Shown: piece after piece, positions 1-13,199 of the stretch
Layout of the letters: each line of letters starts with the position of its first letter
How positions within the stretch are numbered: the stretch's first letter is position 1
The notes under the pieces: model-generated
Told to the model about the DNA's origin: nothing
Database searches by the model: none
The model's input: only the letters and a program-made list of their open reading frames with translations
Translations under genes and position numbers: made by a program
Assembly: GCA_030549335.1 (NCBI GenBank)
Contig: CM060187.1
Span: 5,642,001-5,706,000, forward strand
Reading direction: 5' to 3'
Origin: Pontederia crassipes
Lineage: Eukaryota; Streptophyta; Magnoliopsida; Commelinales; Pontederiaceae
Length of the DNA: 64,000 nt

Positions 1-3000
1 ACGCTTTCGTGCCCATTGATGCATGGTGAGATGATTGGGACAAAAAAATGGACTCGGATGAAAATTTTCCGGGGGTGCGAAATTTCGCGCGCGCGCTTTT
101 ACTCGTGTTTTCAGCCAAGATGGTCACAAAACGTGCAATTTTTGACGCTGTCAAAAGATGCCAACTTTTCGACGCTTTCGTGCCTATTGATGCATGGTGA
201 GATGATTGGGATGAAAAAATGGACTCGGATGAAAATTTTATGGGAGTGAGAAATTTCGCGCGCGCGCCTTTTACTTGTGTTTTCAGCCAAGAAGGTCAAA
301 AAACGCGAAATTTTTGACGCTGTCAAAAGATGCCAAATTTTTTACGCTTTCGTGTCTGTTGATGCATGGTGAGATGATTGGGATGAAAAAATGGACTCGG
401 ATGAAAATTTTCCGGGGGGGCGAAATTTCGCGCGCGCGCCTTTTACTCGTGTTTTCAGCCAAGAAGGTCAAAAAATGCAAAATTTTTGACGCTGTCAAAA
501 GATGCCAAATTTTCGACGCTTTCTTGCCTATTGATGCATGTTGAGATGATTGGGACGAAAAAATGGACTCGGATGAAAATTTTCCGGGGGTGCGAAATTT
601 CGCGCGCGCGCCTTTTACTTGTGTTTTCTGCCAAGAAGGTCAAAAAATGCGAAATTTTTCACGCTGTCAAAAGATGCCAAATTTTCGACGCTTTCATGCC
701 TATTGATGCATGGTGAGATGATTGGCACAAAAAAATCGAGTCGGATGAAAATTTTCCGGGGGTGCGAAATTTTGCGCGCGCGCCTTTTACTCGGGTTTTC
801 AGCCAAGAAGGTCAAAAAATGCGAAATTATTGACGATGTCAAAAGATGCCAAATTTTCGATGCTTTCGTGCCTGTTGATGCATGGAGAGATGATTGGGAC
901 GAAAAAATGGACTCGGATGAAAATTTTATGGGAGTGAGAAATTTCGCGCGCGCGCCTTTTACTTGTGTTTTCAGCCAAGAAGGTCAAAAAACGCGAAATT
1001 TTTGACGCTGTCAAAAGATGCCAAATTTTTGACGCTTTCGTGTCTGTTGATGCATGGTGAGATGATTGGGACGAAAAAATGGACTCGAATGAAAATTTTC
1101 CGGGGGGGGCGAAATTTCGCGCGCGCGCCTTTTACTCGTGTTTTCAGCCAAGAAGGTCAAAAAATGCGCAATTTTTGACGCTGTCAAAAGATGCCAAATT
1201 TTCGACGCTTTCTTGCCTATTGATGCATGTTGAGATGATTGGGACGAAAAAATGGACTCGGAAGAAAATTTTCCGGGGGTGCGAAATTTCGCGCGCGCGC
1301 CTTTTACTCGTGTTTTCAGCCAAAAAGGTCAAAAAACGCGAAATTTTTGACGCTGTCAAAAGATGCCAAATTTTCGACGCTATTGTGCCTGTTGATTCAT
1401 GGAGAGATGATTGGGATGAAAAAATGGACTCGGATGAAAATTTTCCGGGGGTGCGAAATTTCGCGCGCGCGCCTTTTACTCGTGTTTTCAGCCAAGAAGG
1501 TCAAAAAACGCGCAATTTTTGACGCTGTCAAAAGATGCCAAATTTTCGATGCTTTCGTGCCTATTGATGCATGGTGAGATGATTGGGATGAAAAAATGGA
1601 CTCGGATGAAAATTTTCCGGGGGTGAGAAATTTCGCGCGCGCGCCTTTTACTCGTGTTTTCTGCCAAGAAGGTCAAAAAACGCGAAATTTTTGACGCTGT
1701 CAAAAGATGCCAAATTTTCGACGCTTTCTTGCCTATTGATGCATGTTGAGATGATTGAGACGAAAAAATGGACTCGGATGAAAATTTTCCGGGGGTGCGA
1801 AATTTCGCGCGCGTGCCTTTTACTTGTGTTTTCAGCCAAGAAGGTCAAAAAATGCGAAATTTTTCACGCTGTCAAAAGATGCCAAATTTTCGACGCTTTC
1901 ATGCCTATTGATGCATGGTGAGATGATTGGGACGAAAAAATGGACTCGGATGAAAATTTTCCGGGGGTGCGAAATTTCGCGCGCGCGCCTTTTACTCGTG
2001 TTTTCAGCCAAAAAGGTAAAAAAACGCGAAATTTTTGACGTTGTCAAAAGATGCCAAAGTTTTGACGCTTTCGTGCCTATTGATGCATGGAGAGATGATT
2101 GGGATGAAAAAATGGACTCGGATGAAAATTTTCCGGGGGTGCGAAATTTCGCGCGCGCGCTTTTACTCGTGTTTTCAGCCAAGAAGGTCAAAAAACACGC
2201 AATTTTTGACGCTGTCAAAAGATGCCAAATTTTCGACACTTTCGTGCCTATTGATGCATGGTGAGATGATTGGGATGAAAAAATGGACTCGGATGAAAAT
2301 TTTCCGGGGGTGAGAAATTTCGCGCGCGCGCCTTTTACTCGTGTTTTCAGCCAAGAAGGTAAAAAAATGCGAAATTTTTGACGCTGTCAAAAGATGCCAA
2401 ATTTTTTACGCTTTCGTGTCTGTTGATGCATGGTGAGATGATTGGGACGAAAAAATGGACTCGGATGAAAATTTTCCGGGGGTGCAAAATTTCGCGCGCG
2501 CGCCTTTTACTCGTGTTTTCAGCCAAGAAGGTCAAAAAATGCGCAATTTTTGACGCTGTCAAAAGATGCCAAATTTTCAACGCTTTCTTGCCTATTGATG
2601 CATGGTGAGATGATTGGGACGAAAAAATGGACTCGGATGAAAATTTTCCGGGGGTGCAAAATTTCGCGCGCGCGCCTTTTACTCGTGTTTTCAGCCAAGA
2701 AGGTCAAAAAATGCGCAATTTTTGACGCTGTCAAAAGATGCCAAATTTTCGACGCTTTCTTGCCTATTGATGCATGTTGAGATGATTGGGACGAAAAAAT
2801 GGACTCGGAAGAAAATTTTCCGGGGGTGCGAAATTTCGCGCGCGCGCCTTTTACTCGTGTTTTCAGCCAAAAAGGTCAAAAAACGCGAAATTTTTGACGC
2901 TGTCAAAAGATGCCAAATTTTCGACGCTATTGTGCCTGTTGATTCATGGAGAGATGATTGGGATGAAAAAATGGACTCGGATGAAAATTTTCCGGGGGTA

Positions 3001-6000
3001 CGAAATTTCGCGCGCGCTCCTTTTACTCGTGTTTTCAGCCAAAAAGGTCAAAAAACGCGAAATTTTTGACACTGTCAAAAGATGCCAAAGTTTTGACGCT
3101 TTCGTGCCCATTGATGCATGGTGAGATGATTGGGACAAAAAAATGGACTCGGATGAAAATTTTCCGGGGGTGCGAAATTTCGCGCGCGCGCTTTTACTCG
3201 TGTTTTCAGCCAAGATGGTCACAAAACGTGCAATTTTTGACGCTGTCAAAAGATGCCAAATTTTCGACGCTTTCGTGCCTGTTGATGCATGGTGAGATGA
3301 TTGGGACGAAAAAATGGACTCGGATGAAAATTTTCCGGGGGTGCGAAATTTCGCGCGCGCGCTTTTTACTCGTGTTTTCAGCCAAGAAGGTCAAAAAACG
3401 CAAAATTTTTTACGCTGTCAAAAGATGCCAAATTTTTGACACTTTCGTGTCTGTTGATGCATGGTGAGATGATTGGGACGAAAAAATGGACTCGGATGAA
3501 AATTTTCCGGGGGGGCGAAATTTCGCGCGCGCGCCTTTTACTCGTGTTTTCAGCCAAGAAGGTCAAAAAATGCGCAATTTTTGACGCTGTCAAAAGATGC
3601 CAAATTTTCGACGCTTTCTTGCCTATTGATGCATGTTGAGATGATTGGGACGAAAAAATGGACTCGGATGAAAATTTTCCGGGGGTGCGAAATTTCGCGC
3701 GCGCGCGCCTTTTACTTGTGTTTTCTGCCAAGAAGGTCAAAAAATGCGAAATTTTTCACGCTGTCAAAAGATGCCAAATTTTCGACGCTTTCATGCCTAT
3801 TGATGCTTGGTGAGATGATTGGCACAAAAAAATCGAGTCGGATGAAAATTTTCCGGGGGTGCGAAATTTCGCGCGCGCGCCTTTTACTCGGGTTTTCAGC
3901 CAAGAAGGTCAAAAAATGCGAAATTATTGACGATGTCAAAAGATGCCAAATTTTCGATGCTTTCGTGCCTGTTGATGCATGGAGAGATGATTGGGACGAA
4001 AAAATGGACTCGGATGAAAATTTTCCGGGGGTGCGAATTTCGCGCGCGCGCCTTTTACTCGTGTTTTCAGCCAAGAAGGTCAAAAAATGCGAAATTTTAT
4101 ACGCTGTCAAAAGATGCCAAATTTTCGACGCTTTCGTGTCTGTTGATGCATGGTGAGATGATTGGGACGAAAAAATGGACTCGGATGAAAATTTTCCGGG
4201 GGTGCAAAATTTCGCGCGCGCGCCTTTTACTCGTGTTTTCAGCCAAGAAGGTCAAAAAACGCGAAATTTTTGACGCTGTCAAAAGATGCCAAATTTTTTA
4301 CGCTTTCGTGTCTGTTGATGCATGGTGAGATGATTGGGACGAAAAAATGGACTCGGATGAAAATTTTCCGGGGGTGCGAAATTTCGCGCGCGCGCTTTTT
4401 ACTCGTGTTTTCAGCCAAGAAGGTCAAAAAACGCAAAATTTTTTACGCTGTCAAAAGATGCCAAATTTTTGACACTTTCGTGTCTGTTGATGCATGGTGA
4501 GATGATTGGGACGAAAAAATGGACTCGGATGAAAATTTTCCGGGGGTGCAAAATTTCGCGCGCGCGACTTTTACTCGTGTTTTCAGCCAAGAAGGTCAAA
4601 AAATGCGCAATTTTTGACGCTGTCAAAAGATGCCAAATTTTCGACGCTTTCTTGCCTATTGATGCATGTTGAGATGATTGGGACGAAAAAATGGACTCGG
4701 AAGAAAATTTTCCGGGGGTGCGAAATTTCGCGCGCGCGCTTTTTACTCGTGTTTTCAGCCAAAAAGGTCAAAAAACGCGAAATTTTTGACGCTGTCAAAA
4801 GATGCCAAATTTTCGACGCTATTGTGCCTGTTGATTCATGGAGAGATGATTGGGATGAAAAAATGGACTCGGATGAAAATTTTCCGGGGGTGCGAAATTT
4901 CGCGCGCGCGCCTTTTACTCGTGTTTTCAGCCAAGAAGGTCAAAAAATGCGAAATTTTTGACGCTGTCAAAAGATGCCAAATTTTCGACGCTATCGTGCC
5001 TGTTGATTCATGGAGAGATGATTGGGATGAAAAAATGGACTCGGATGAAAATTTTCCGGGGGTGCGAAATTTCGCGCGCGCGCTTTTACTCGTGTTTTCA
5101 GCCAAGAAGGTCAAAAAACGCGAAATTTTTGACGCTGTCAAAAGATGCCAAATTTTTGACGCTTTCGTGTCTGTTGATGCATGGTGAGATGATTGGGACG
5201 AAAAAATGGACTCGGATGAAAATTTTCCGGGGGTGCGAAATTTCGCGCGCGCGCTTTTTACTCGTGTTTTCAGCCAAGAAGGTCAAAAAACGCAAAATTT
5301 TTTACGCTGTCAAAAGATGCCAAATTTTTGACACTTTCGTGTCTGTTGATGCATGGTGAGATGATTGGGACGAAAAAATGGACTCGGATGAAAATTTTCC
5401 GGGGGTGCAAAATTTCGCGCGCGCGCCTTTTACTCGTGTTTTCAGCCAAGAAGGTCAAAAAATGCGCAATTTTTGACGCTGTCAAAAGATGCCAAATTTT
5501 CGACGCTTTCTTGCCTATTGATGCATGTTGAGATGATTGGGACGAAAAAATGGACTCGGAAGAAAATTTTCCGGGGGTGCGAAATTTCGCGCGCGCGCGC
5601 TTTTTACTCGTGTTTTCAGCCAAAAAGGTCAAAAAACGCGAAATTTTTGACGCTGTCAAAAGATGCCAAATTTTCGACGCTATTGTGCCTGTTGATTCAT
5701 GGAGAGATGATTGTGATGAAAAAATGGACTCGGATGAAAATTTTCCGGGGGTGCGAAATTTCGCGCGCGCGCCTTTTACTCGTGTTTTCAGCCAAGAAGG
5801 TCAAAAAATGCGAAATTTTTGACGCTGTCAAAAGATGCCAAATTTTCGACGCTATCGTGCCTGTTGATTCATGGAGAGATGATTGGGATGAAAAAATGGA
5901 CTCGGATGAAAATTTTCCGGGGGTGCGAAATTTCGCGCGCGCGCTTTTACTCGTGTTTTCAGCCAAGATGGTCACAAAACGTGCAATTTTTTACGCTGTC

Positions 6001-6594
6001 AAAAGATGCCAAATTTTCGACCCTTTCGTGCCTATTGATGCATGTTGAGATGATTGGGACGAAAAAATGGACTCGGATGAAAATTTTCCGGGGGTGCGAA
6101 ATTTCGCGCGCGCGCCTTTTAATCGTGTTTTCAGCCAAGAAGGTCAAAAAATGCGCAATTTTTGACGCTGTCAAAAGATGCCAAATTTTTTACGCTTTCG
6201 TGCCTATTGATGCATGGTGAGATGATTGGGACGAAAAAATGGACTCGGATGAAAATTTTCCGGGGGGGCGAAATTTCGCGCGCGCGCCTTTTACTCGTGT
6301 TTTCAGCCAAGAAGGTCAAAAAATGCAAAATTTTTGACGCTGTCAAAAGATGCCAAATTTTCGACGCTTTCTTGCCTATTGATGCATGTTGAGATGATTG
6401 GGACGAAAAAATGGACTCGGATGAAAATTTTCCGGGGGTGCGAAATTTCGCGCGCGCGCCTTTTACTTGTGTTTTCTGCCAAGAAGGTCAAAAAATGCGA
6501 AATTTTTCACGCTGTCAAAAGATGCCAAATTTTCGACGCTTTCATGCCTATTGATGCATGGTGAGATGATTGGCACAAAAAAATCGAGTCGGAT
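1..6594. repeat. Left zone: irregular satellite with 5-, 9-, 11-, 16- and 18-monomer recurrences
   Basis: No single HOR runs through this stretch. A monomer with gaagaaaatttt instead of gatgaaaatttt occurs near 1261, 2808, 4700 and 5558, at spacings of 9, 11 and 5 monomers. The ggcacaaaaaa monomer is at 724, 3821 and 6572, at spacings of 18 and 16. A monomer with gatggtcacaaaacgtgc lies at about 111, 3206 and 5966. Position 1 matches position 3096, but the match ends after little more than one monomer. Short copied segments of different lengths therefore overlap. Nothing else is present here. Confidence 0.85.
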
Positions 6595-8313
6595 GAAAAT
6601 TTTCCGGGGGTGCGAAATTTCGCGCGCGCGCCTTTTACTCGGGTTTTCAGCCAAGAAGGTCAAAAAATGCGAAATTATTGACGATGTCAAAAGATGCCAA
6701 ATTTTCGATGCTTTCGTGCCTGTTGATGCATGGAGAGATGATTGGGACGAAAAAATGGACTCGGATGAAAATTTTCCGGGGGTGCGAATTTCGCGCGCGC
6801 GCCTTTTACTCGTGTTTTCAGCCAAGAAGGTCAAAAAATGCGAAATTTTATACGCTGTCAAAAGATGCCAAATTTTCGACGCTTTCGTGTCTGTTGATGC
6901 ATGGTGAGATGATTGGGACGAAAAAATGGACTCGGATGAAAATTTTCCGGGGGTGCAAAATTTCGCGCGCGCGCCTTTTACTCGTGTTTTCAGCCAAGAA
7001 GGTCAAAAAACGCGAAATTTTTGACGCTGTCAAAAGATGCCAAATTTTTGACGCTTTCGTGTCTGTTGATGCATGGTGAGATGATTGGGACGAAAAAATG
7101 GACTCGGATGAAAATTTTCCGGGGGTGCGAAATTTCGCGCGCGCGCTTTTTACTCGTGTTTTCAGCCAAGAAGGTCAAAAAACGCAAAATTTTTTACGCT
7201 GTCAAAAGATGCCAAATTTTTGACACTTTCGTGTCTGTTGATGCATGGTGAGATGATTGGGACGAAAAAATGGACTCGGATGAAAATTTTCCGGGGGTGC
7301 AAAATTTCGCGCGCGCGCCTTTTACTCGTGTTTTCAGCCAAGAAGGTCAAAAAATGCGCAATTTTTGACGCTGTCAAAAGATGCCAAATTTTCAACGCTT
7401 TCTTGCCTATTGATGCATGTTGAGATTATTGGGACGAAAAAATGGACTCGGATGAAAATTTTCCGGGGGTGCAAAATTTCGCGCGCGCGCCTTTTACTCG
7501 TGTTTTCAGCCAAGAAGGTCAAAAAATGCGAAATTTTTGACGCTGTCAAAAGATGCCAAATTTTTGACGCTTTCATGCCTATTGATGCATGGTGAGATGA
7601 TTGGGACGAAAAAATGGACTCGGATGAAAATTTTATGGGGGTGCGAAATTTCGCGCGCGCGCCTTTTACTCGTGTTTTCAGCCAAGAAGGTCAAAAAATG
7701 CGAAATTTTTGACGATGTCAAAAGATGCCAAATTTTTGACGCTTTCTTGCCTATTGATGCATGTTGAGATGATTGGGATGAAAAAATGGACTCGGATGAA
7801 AATTTTATGGGAGTGAGAAATTTCGCGCGCGCGCCTTTTACTTGTGTTTTCAGCCAAGAAGGTCAAAAAACGCGAAATTTTTGACGCTGTCAAAAGATGC
7901 CAAATTTTTGACGCTTTCGTGTCTGTTGATGCATGGTGAGATGATTGGGACGAAAAAATGGACTCGGATGAAAATTTTCCGGGGGGGCGAAATTTCGCGC
8001 GCGCGCCTTTTACTCGTGTTTTCAGCCAAGAAGGTCAAAAAATGCAAAATTTTTGACGCTGTCAAAAGATGCCAAATTTTCGACGCTTTCTTGCCTATTG
8101 ATGCATGTTGAGATGATTGGGACGAAAAAATGGACTCGGATGAAAATTTTCCGGGGGTGCGAAATTTCGCGCGCGCGCCTTTTACTCGTGTTTTCAGCCA
8201 AGAAGGTCAAAAAATGCGCAATTTTTGACGCTGTCAAAAGATGCCAAATTTTCAACGCTTTCTTGCCTATTGATGCATGTTGAGATGATTGGGACGAAAA
8301 AATGGACTCGGAT
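6595..8313. repeat. 10-monomer HOR, copy 1 of a 1719-bp tandem duplication
   Basis: Matches the next 1719 bp base for base apart from scattered single differences, for example gagattatt near 7427 against gagatgatt, and aaaatgcgaaa near 7697 against aaaatacgaaa. The left limit lies between the ggcac monomer head (6572), which is not shared with the second copy, and the ctcgggttttcag segment, which is shared. The unit contains the ctcggg/attattgacgatg type, the gcaaaattt types, the gtgagaaattt type with ttttatggga, and the ccgggggggcg type. Confidence 0.85.
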
Positions 8314-10032
8314 GAAAATTTTCCGGGGGTGCGAAATTTCGCGCGCGCGCCTTTTACTCGGGTTTTCAGCCAAGAAGGTCAAAAAATGCGAAATTATTGA
8401 CGATGTCAAAAGATGCCAAATTTTCGATGCTTTCGTGCCTGTTGATGCATGGAGAGATGATTGGGACGAAAAAATGGACTCGGATGAAAATTTTCCGGGG
8501 GTGCGAATTTCGCGCGCGCGCCTTTTACTCGTGTTTTCAGCCAAGAAGGTCAAAAAATGCGAAATTTTATACGCTGTCAAAAGATGCCAAATTTTCGACG
8601 CTTTCGTGTCTGTTGATGCATGGTGAGATGATTGGGACGAAAAAATGGACTCGGATGAAAATTTTCCGGGGGTGCAAAATTTCGCGCGCGCGCCTTTTAC
8701 TCGTGTTTTCAGCCAAGAAGGTCAAAAAACGCGAAATTTTTGACGCTGTCAAAAGATGCCAAATTTTTGACGCTTTCGTGTCTGTTGATGCATGGTGAGA
8801 TGATTGGGACGAAAAAATGGACTCGGATGAAAATTTTCCGGGGGTGCGAAATTTCGCGCGCGCGCTTTTTACTCGTGTTTTCAGCCAAGAAGGTCAAAAA
8901 ACGCAAAATTTTTTACGCTGTCAAAAGATGCCAAATTTTTGACACTTTCGTGTCTGTTGATGCATGGTGAGATGATTGGGACGAAAAAATGGACTCGGAT
9001 GAAAATTTTCCGGGGGTGCAAAATTTCGCGCGCGCGCCTTTTACTCGTGTTTTCAGCCAAGAAGGTCAAAAAATGCGCAATTTTTGACGCTGTCAAAAGA
9101 TGCCAAATTTTCAACGCTTTCTTGCCTATTGATGCATGTTGAGATGATTGGGACGAAAAAATGGACTCGGATGAAAATTTTCCGGGGGTGCAAAATTTCG
9201 CGCGCGCGCCTTTTACTCGTGTTTTCAGCCAAGAAGGTCAAAAAATGCGAAATTTTTGACGCTGTCAAAAGATGCCAAATTTTTGACGCTTTCATGCCTA
9301 TTGATGCATGGTGAGATGATTGGGACGAAAAAATGGACTCGGATGAAAATTTTATGGGGGTGCGAAATTTCGCGCGCGCGCCTTTTACTCGTGTTTTCAG
9401 CCAAGAAGGTCAAAAAATACGAAATTTTTGACGATGTCAAAAGATGCCAAATTTTTGACGCTTTCTTGCCTATTGATGCATGTTGAGATGATTGGGATGA
9501 AAAAATGGACTCGGATGAAAATTTTATGGGAGTGAGAAATTTCGCGCGCGCGCCTTTTACTTGTGTTTTCAGCCAAGAAGGTCAAAAAACGCGAAATTTT
9601 TGACGCTGTCAAAAGATGCCAAATTTTTGACGCTTTCGTGTCTGTTGATGCATGGTGAGATGATTGGGACGAAAAAATGGACTCGGATGAAAATTTTCCG
9701 GGGGGGCGAAATTTCGCGCGCGCGCCTTTTACTCGTGTTTTCAGCCAAGAAGGTCAAAAAATGCAAAATTTTTGACGCTGTCAAAAGATGCCAAATTTTC
9801 GACGCTTTCTTGCCTATTGATGCATGTTGAGATGATTGGGACGAAAAAATGGACTCGGATGAAAATTTTCCGGGGGTGCGAAATTTCGCGCGCGCGCCTT
9901 TTACTCGTGTTTTCAGCCAAGAAGGTCAAAAAATGCGCAATTTTTGACGCTGTCAAAAGATGCCAAATTTTCAACGCTTTCTTGCCTATTGATGCATGTT
10001 GAGATGATTGGGACGAAAAAATGGACTCGGAT
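8314..10032. repeat. 10-monomer HOR, copy 2 of the 1719-bp tandem duplication
   Basis: Second copy of 6595-8313. Similarity at offset 1719 continues to about 10079 and ends where copy 1 has ctcgggttttc and the third position has ctcgtgttttc. The duplication is direct and adjacent, as expected from one unequal exchange between phased monomers. Confidence 0.85.
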
Positions 10033-10486
10033 GAAAATTTTCCGGGGGTGCGAAATTTCGCGCGCGCGCCTTTTACTCGTGTTTTCAGCCAAGAAGGTCA
10101 AAAAATGCGAAATTTTTGACGCTGTCAAAAGATGCCAAATTTTCGACGCTATCGTGCCTGTTGATTCATGGAGAGATGATTGGGACGAAAAAATGTACTC
10201 GGATGAAAATTTTCCGGGGGTGCGAAATTTCGCGCGCGCGCTTTTACTCGTGTTTTCAGCCAAGAAGGTCAAAAAATGCGAAATTTTTGACGCTGTCAAA
10301 AGATGCCAAATTTTTGACGCTTTCGTGCCTATTGATGCATGGTGAGATGATTGGGACGAAAAAATGGACTCGGATGAAAATTTTCCGGGGGTGCGAATTT
10401 CGCGCGCGCGCCTTTTACTCGTGTTTTCAGCCAAGAAGGTCAAAAAATGTGAAATTTTATACGCTGTCAAAAGATGCCAAATTTTC

Positions 10487-11308
10487 GACGCTTTCGTGTC
10501 TGTTGATGCATGGTGAGATGATTGGGACGAAAAAATGGACTCGGATGAAAATTTTCCGGGGGGGCGAAATTTCGCGCGCGCGCCTTTTACTCGTGTTTTC
10601 AGCCAAGAAGGTCAAAAAATGCAAAATTTTTGACGCTGTCAAAAGATGCCAAATTTTCGACGCTTTCTTGCCTATTGATGCATGTTGAGATGATTGGGAC
10701 GAAAAAATGGACTCGGATGAAAATTTTCCGGGGGTGCGAAATTTCGCGCGCGCGCCTTTTACTTGTGTTTTCTGCCAAGAAGGTCAAAAAATGCGAAATT
10801 TTTCACGCTGTCAAAAGATGCCAAATTTTTGACGCTTTCATGCCTATTGATGCATGGTGAGATGATTGGCACAAAAAAATCGAGTCGGATGAAAATTTTC
10901 CGGGGGTGCGAAATTTCGCGCGCGCGCCTTTTACTCGGGTTTTCAGCCAAGAAGGTCAAAAAATGCGAAATTATTGACGATGTCAAAAGATGCCAAATTT
11001 TCGATGCTTTCGTGCCTGTTGATGCATGGAGAGATGATTGGGACGAAAAAATGGACTCGGATGAAAATTTTCCGGGGGTGCGAATTTCGCGCGCGCGCCT
11101 TTTACTCGTGTTTTCAGCCAAGAAGGTCAAAAAATGCGAAATTTTATACGCTGTCAAAAGATGCCAAATTTTCGACGCTTTCGTGTCTGTTGATGCATGG
11201 TGAGATGATTGGGACGAAAAAATGGACTCGGATGAAAATTTTCCGGGGGTGCAAAATTTCGCGCGCGCGCCTTTTACTCGTGTTTTCAGCCAAGAAGGTC
11301 AAAAAACG
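10487..11308. repeat. Segmental copy, about 5 monomers, paired with 12378-13199
   Basis: Matches 12378-13199 at offset 1891. It begins after a ttcgacg/tttgacg difference and ends where atgcaaaa-type and acgcgaaa-type monomers replace each other (gca against gcg near 11309). It contains the run ccgggggggcg, ggcac, attattgacgatg, and the gaatttcg type with attttatacg. Confidence 0.75.
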
Positions 11309-12377
11309 CAAAATTTTTGACGCTGTCAAAAGATGCCAAATTTTTGACGCTTTCGTGTCTGTTGATGCATGGTGAGATGATTGGGACGAAAAAATGGACT
11401 CGGATGAAAATTTTCCAGGGGGTGCGAAATTTCGCGCGCGCGCTTTTTACTCGTGTTTTCAGCCAAGAAGGTCAAAAAACGCAAAATTTTTTACGCTGTC
11501 AAAAGATGCCAAATTTTTGACGCTTTCGTGTCTGTTGATGCATGGTGAGATGATTGGGACGAAAAAATGGACTCGGATGAAAATTTTCCGGGGGTGCAAA
11601 ATTTCGCGCGCGCGCCTTTTACTCGTGTTTTCAGCCAAGAAGGTCAAAAAATGCGCAATTTTTGACGCTGTCAAAAGATGCCAAATTTTCAACGCTTTCT
11701 TGCCTATTGATGCATGTTGAGATGATTGGGACGAAAAAATGGACTCGGATGAAAATTTTCCGGGGGTGCAAAATTTCGCGCGCGCGCCTTTTACTCGTGT
11801 TTTCAGCCAAGAAGGTCAAAAAATGCGAAATTTTTGACGCTGTCAAAAGATGCCAAATTTTCGACGCTATCGTGCCTGTTGATTCATGGAGAGATGATTG
11901 GGATGAAAAAATGGACTCGGATGAAAATTTTCCGGGGGTGCGAAATTTCGCGCGCGCGCTTTTACTCGTGTTTTCAGCCAAGAAGGTCAAAAAATGCGAA
12001 ATTTTTGACGCTGTCAAAAGATGCCAAATTTTTGACGCTTTCATGCCTATTGATGCATGGTGAGATGATTGGGACGAAAAAATGGACTCGGATGAAAATT
12101 TTATGGGGGTGCGAAATTTCGCGCGCGCGCCTTTTACTCGTGTTTTCAGCCAAGAAGGTCAAAAAACGCGAAATTTTTTACGCTGTCAAAAGATGCCAAA
12201 TTTTTGACGCTTTCTTGCCTATTGATGCATGTTGAGATGATTGGGATGAAAAAATGGACTCGGATGAAAATTTTATGGGAGTGAGAAATTTCGCGCGCGC
12301 GCCTTTTACTTGTGTTTTCAGCCAAGAAGGTCAAAAAACGCGAAATTTTTGACGCTGTCAAAAGATGCCAAATTTTT

Positions 12378-13199
12378 GACGCTTTCGTGTCTGTTGATGC
12401 ATGGTGAGATGATTGGGACGAAAAAATGGACTCGGATGAAAATTTTCCGGGGGGGCGAAATTTCGCGCGCGCGCCTTTTACTCGTGTTTTCAGCCAAGAA
12501 GGTCAAAAAATGCAAAATTTTTGACGCTGTCAAAAGATGCCAAATTTTCGACGCTTTCTTGCCTATTGATGCATGTTGAGATGATTGGGACGAAAAAATG
12601 GACTCGGATGAAAATTTTCCGGGGGTGCGAAATTTCGCGCGCGCGCCTTTTACTTGTGTTTTCTGCCAAGAAGGTCAAAAAATGCGAAATTTTTCACGCT
12701 GTCAAAAGATGCCAAATTTTCGACGCTTTCATGCCTATTGATGCATGGTGAGATGATTGGCACAAAAAAATCGAGTCGGATGAAAATTTTCCGGGGGTGC
12801 GAAATTTCGCGCGCGCGCCTTTTACTCGGGTTTTCAGCCAAGAAGGTCAAAAAATGCGAAATTATTGACGATGTCAAAAGATGCCAAATTTTCGATGCTT
12901 TCGTGCCTGTTGATGCATGGAGAGATGATTGGGACGAAAAAATGGACTCAGATGAAAATTTTCCGGGGGTGCGAATTTCGCGCGCGCGCCTTTTACTCGT
13001 GTTTTCAGCCAAGAAGGTCAAAAAATGCGAAATTTTATACGCTGTCAAAAGATGCCAAATTTTCGACGCTTTCGTGTCTGTTGATGCATGGTGAGATGAT
13101 TGGGACGAAAAAATGGACTCGGATGAAAATTTTCCGGGGGTGCAAAATTTCGCGCGCGCGCCTTTTACTCGTGTTTTCAGCCAAGAAGGTCAAAAAACG
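12378..13199. repeat. Segmental copy, about 5 monomers, paired with 10487-11308
   Basis: Second member of the 1891-bp-offset pair. One private change is actcagatg near 12947 where the partner has actcggatg. The flanking monomers differ from those around the first copy, so the homology is an internal island and not a full 11-monomer repeat. Confidence 0.75.

Noticed and set aside
6595-10032. Assembly artefact as the explanation for near-identical tandem blocks (also 39222-48152 and 54610-64000)
   Set aside because: Not excluded, but each pair has private single-base and CG-tract differences, and block ends fall at different monomer types, which is more like biological duplication than a repeated contig. 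Spanning reads would decide.
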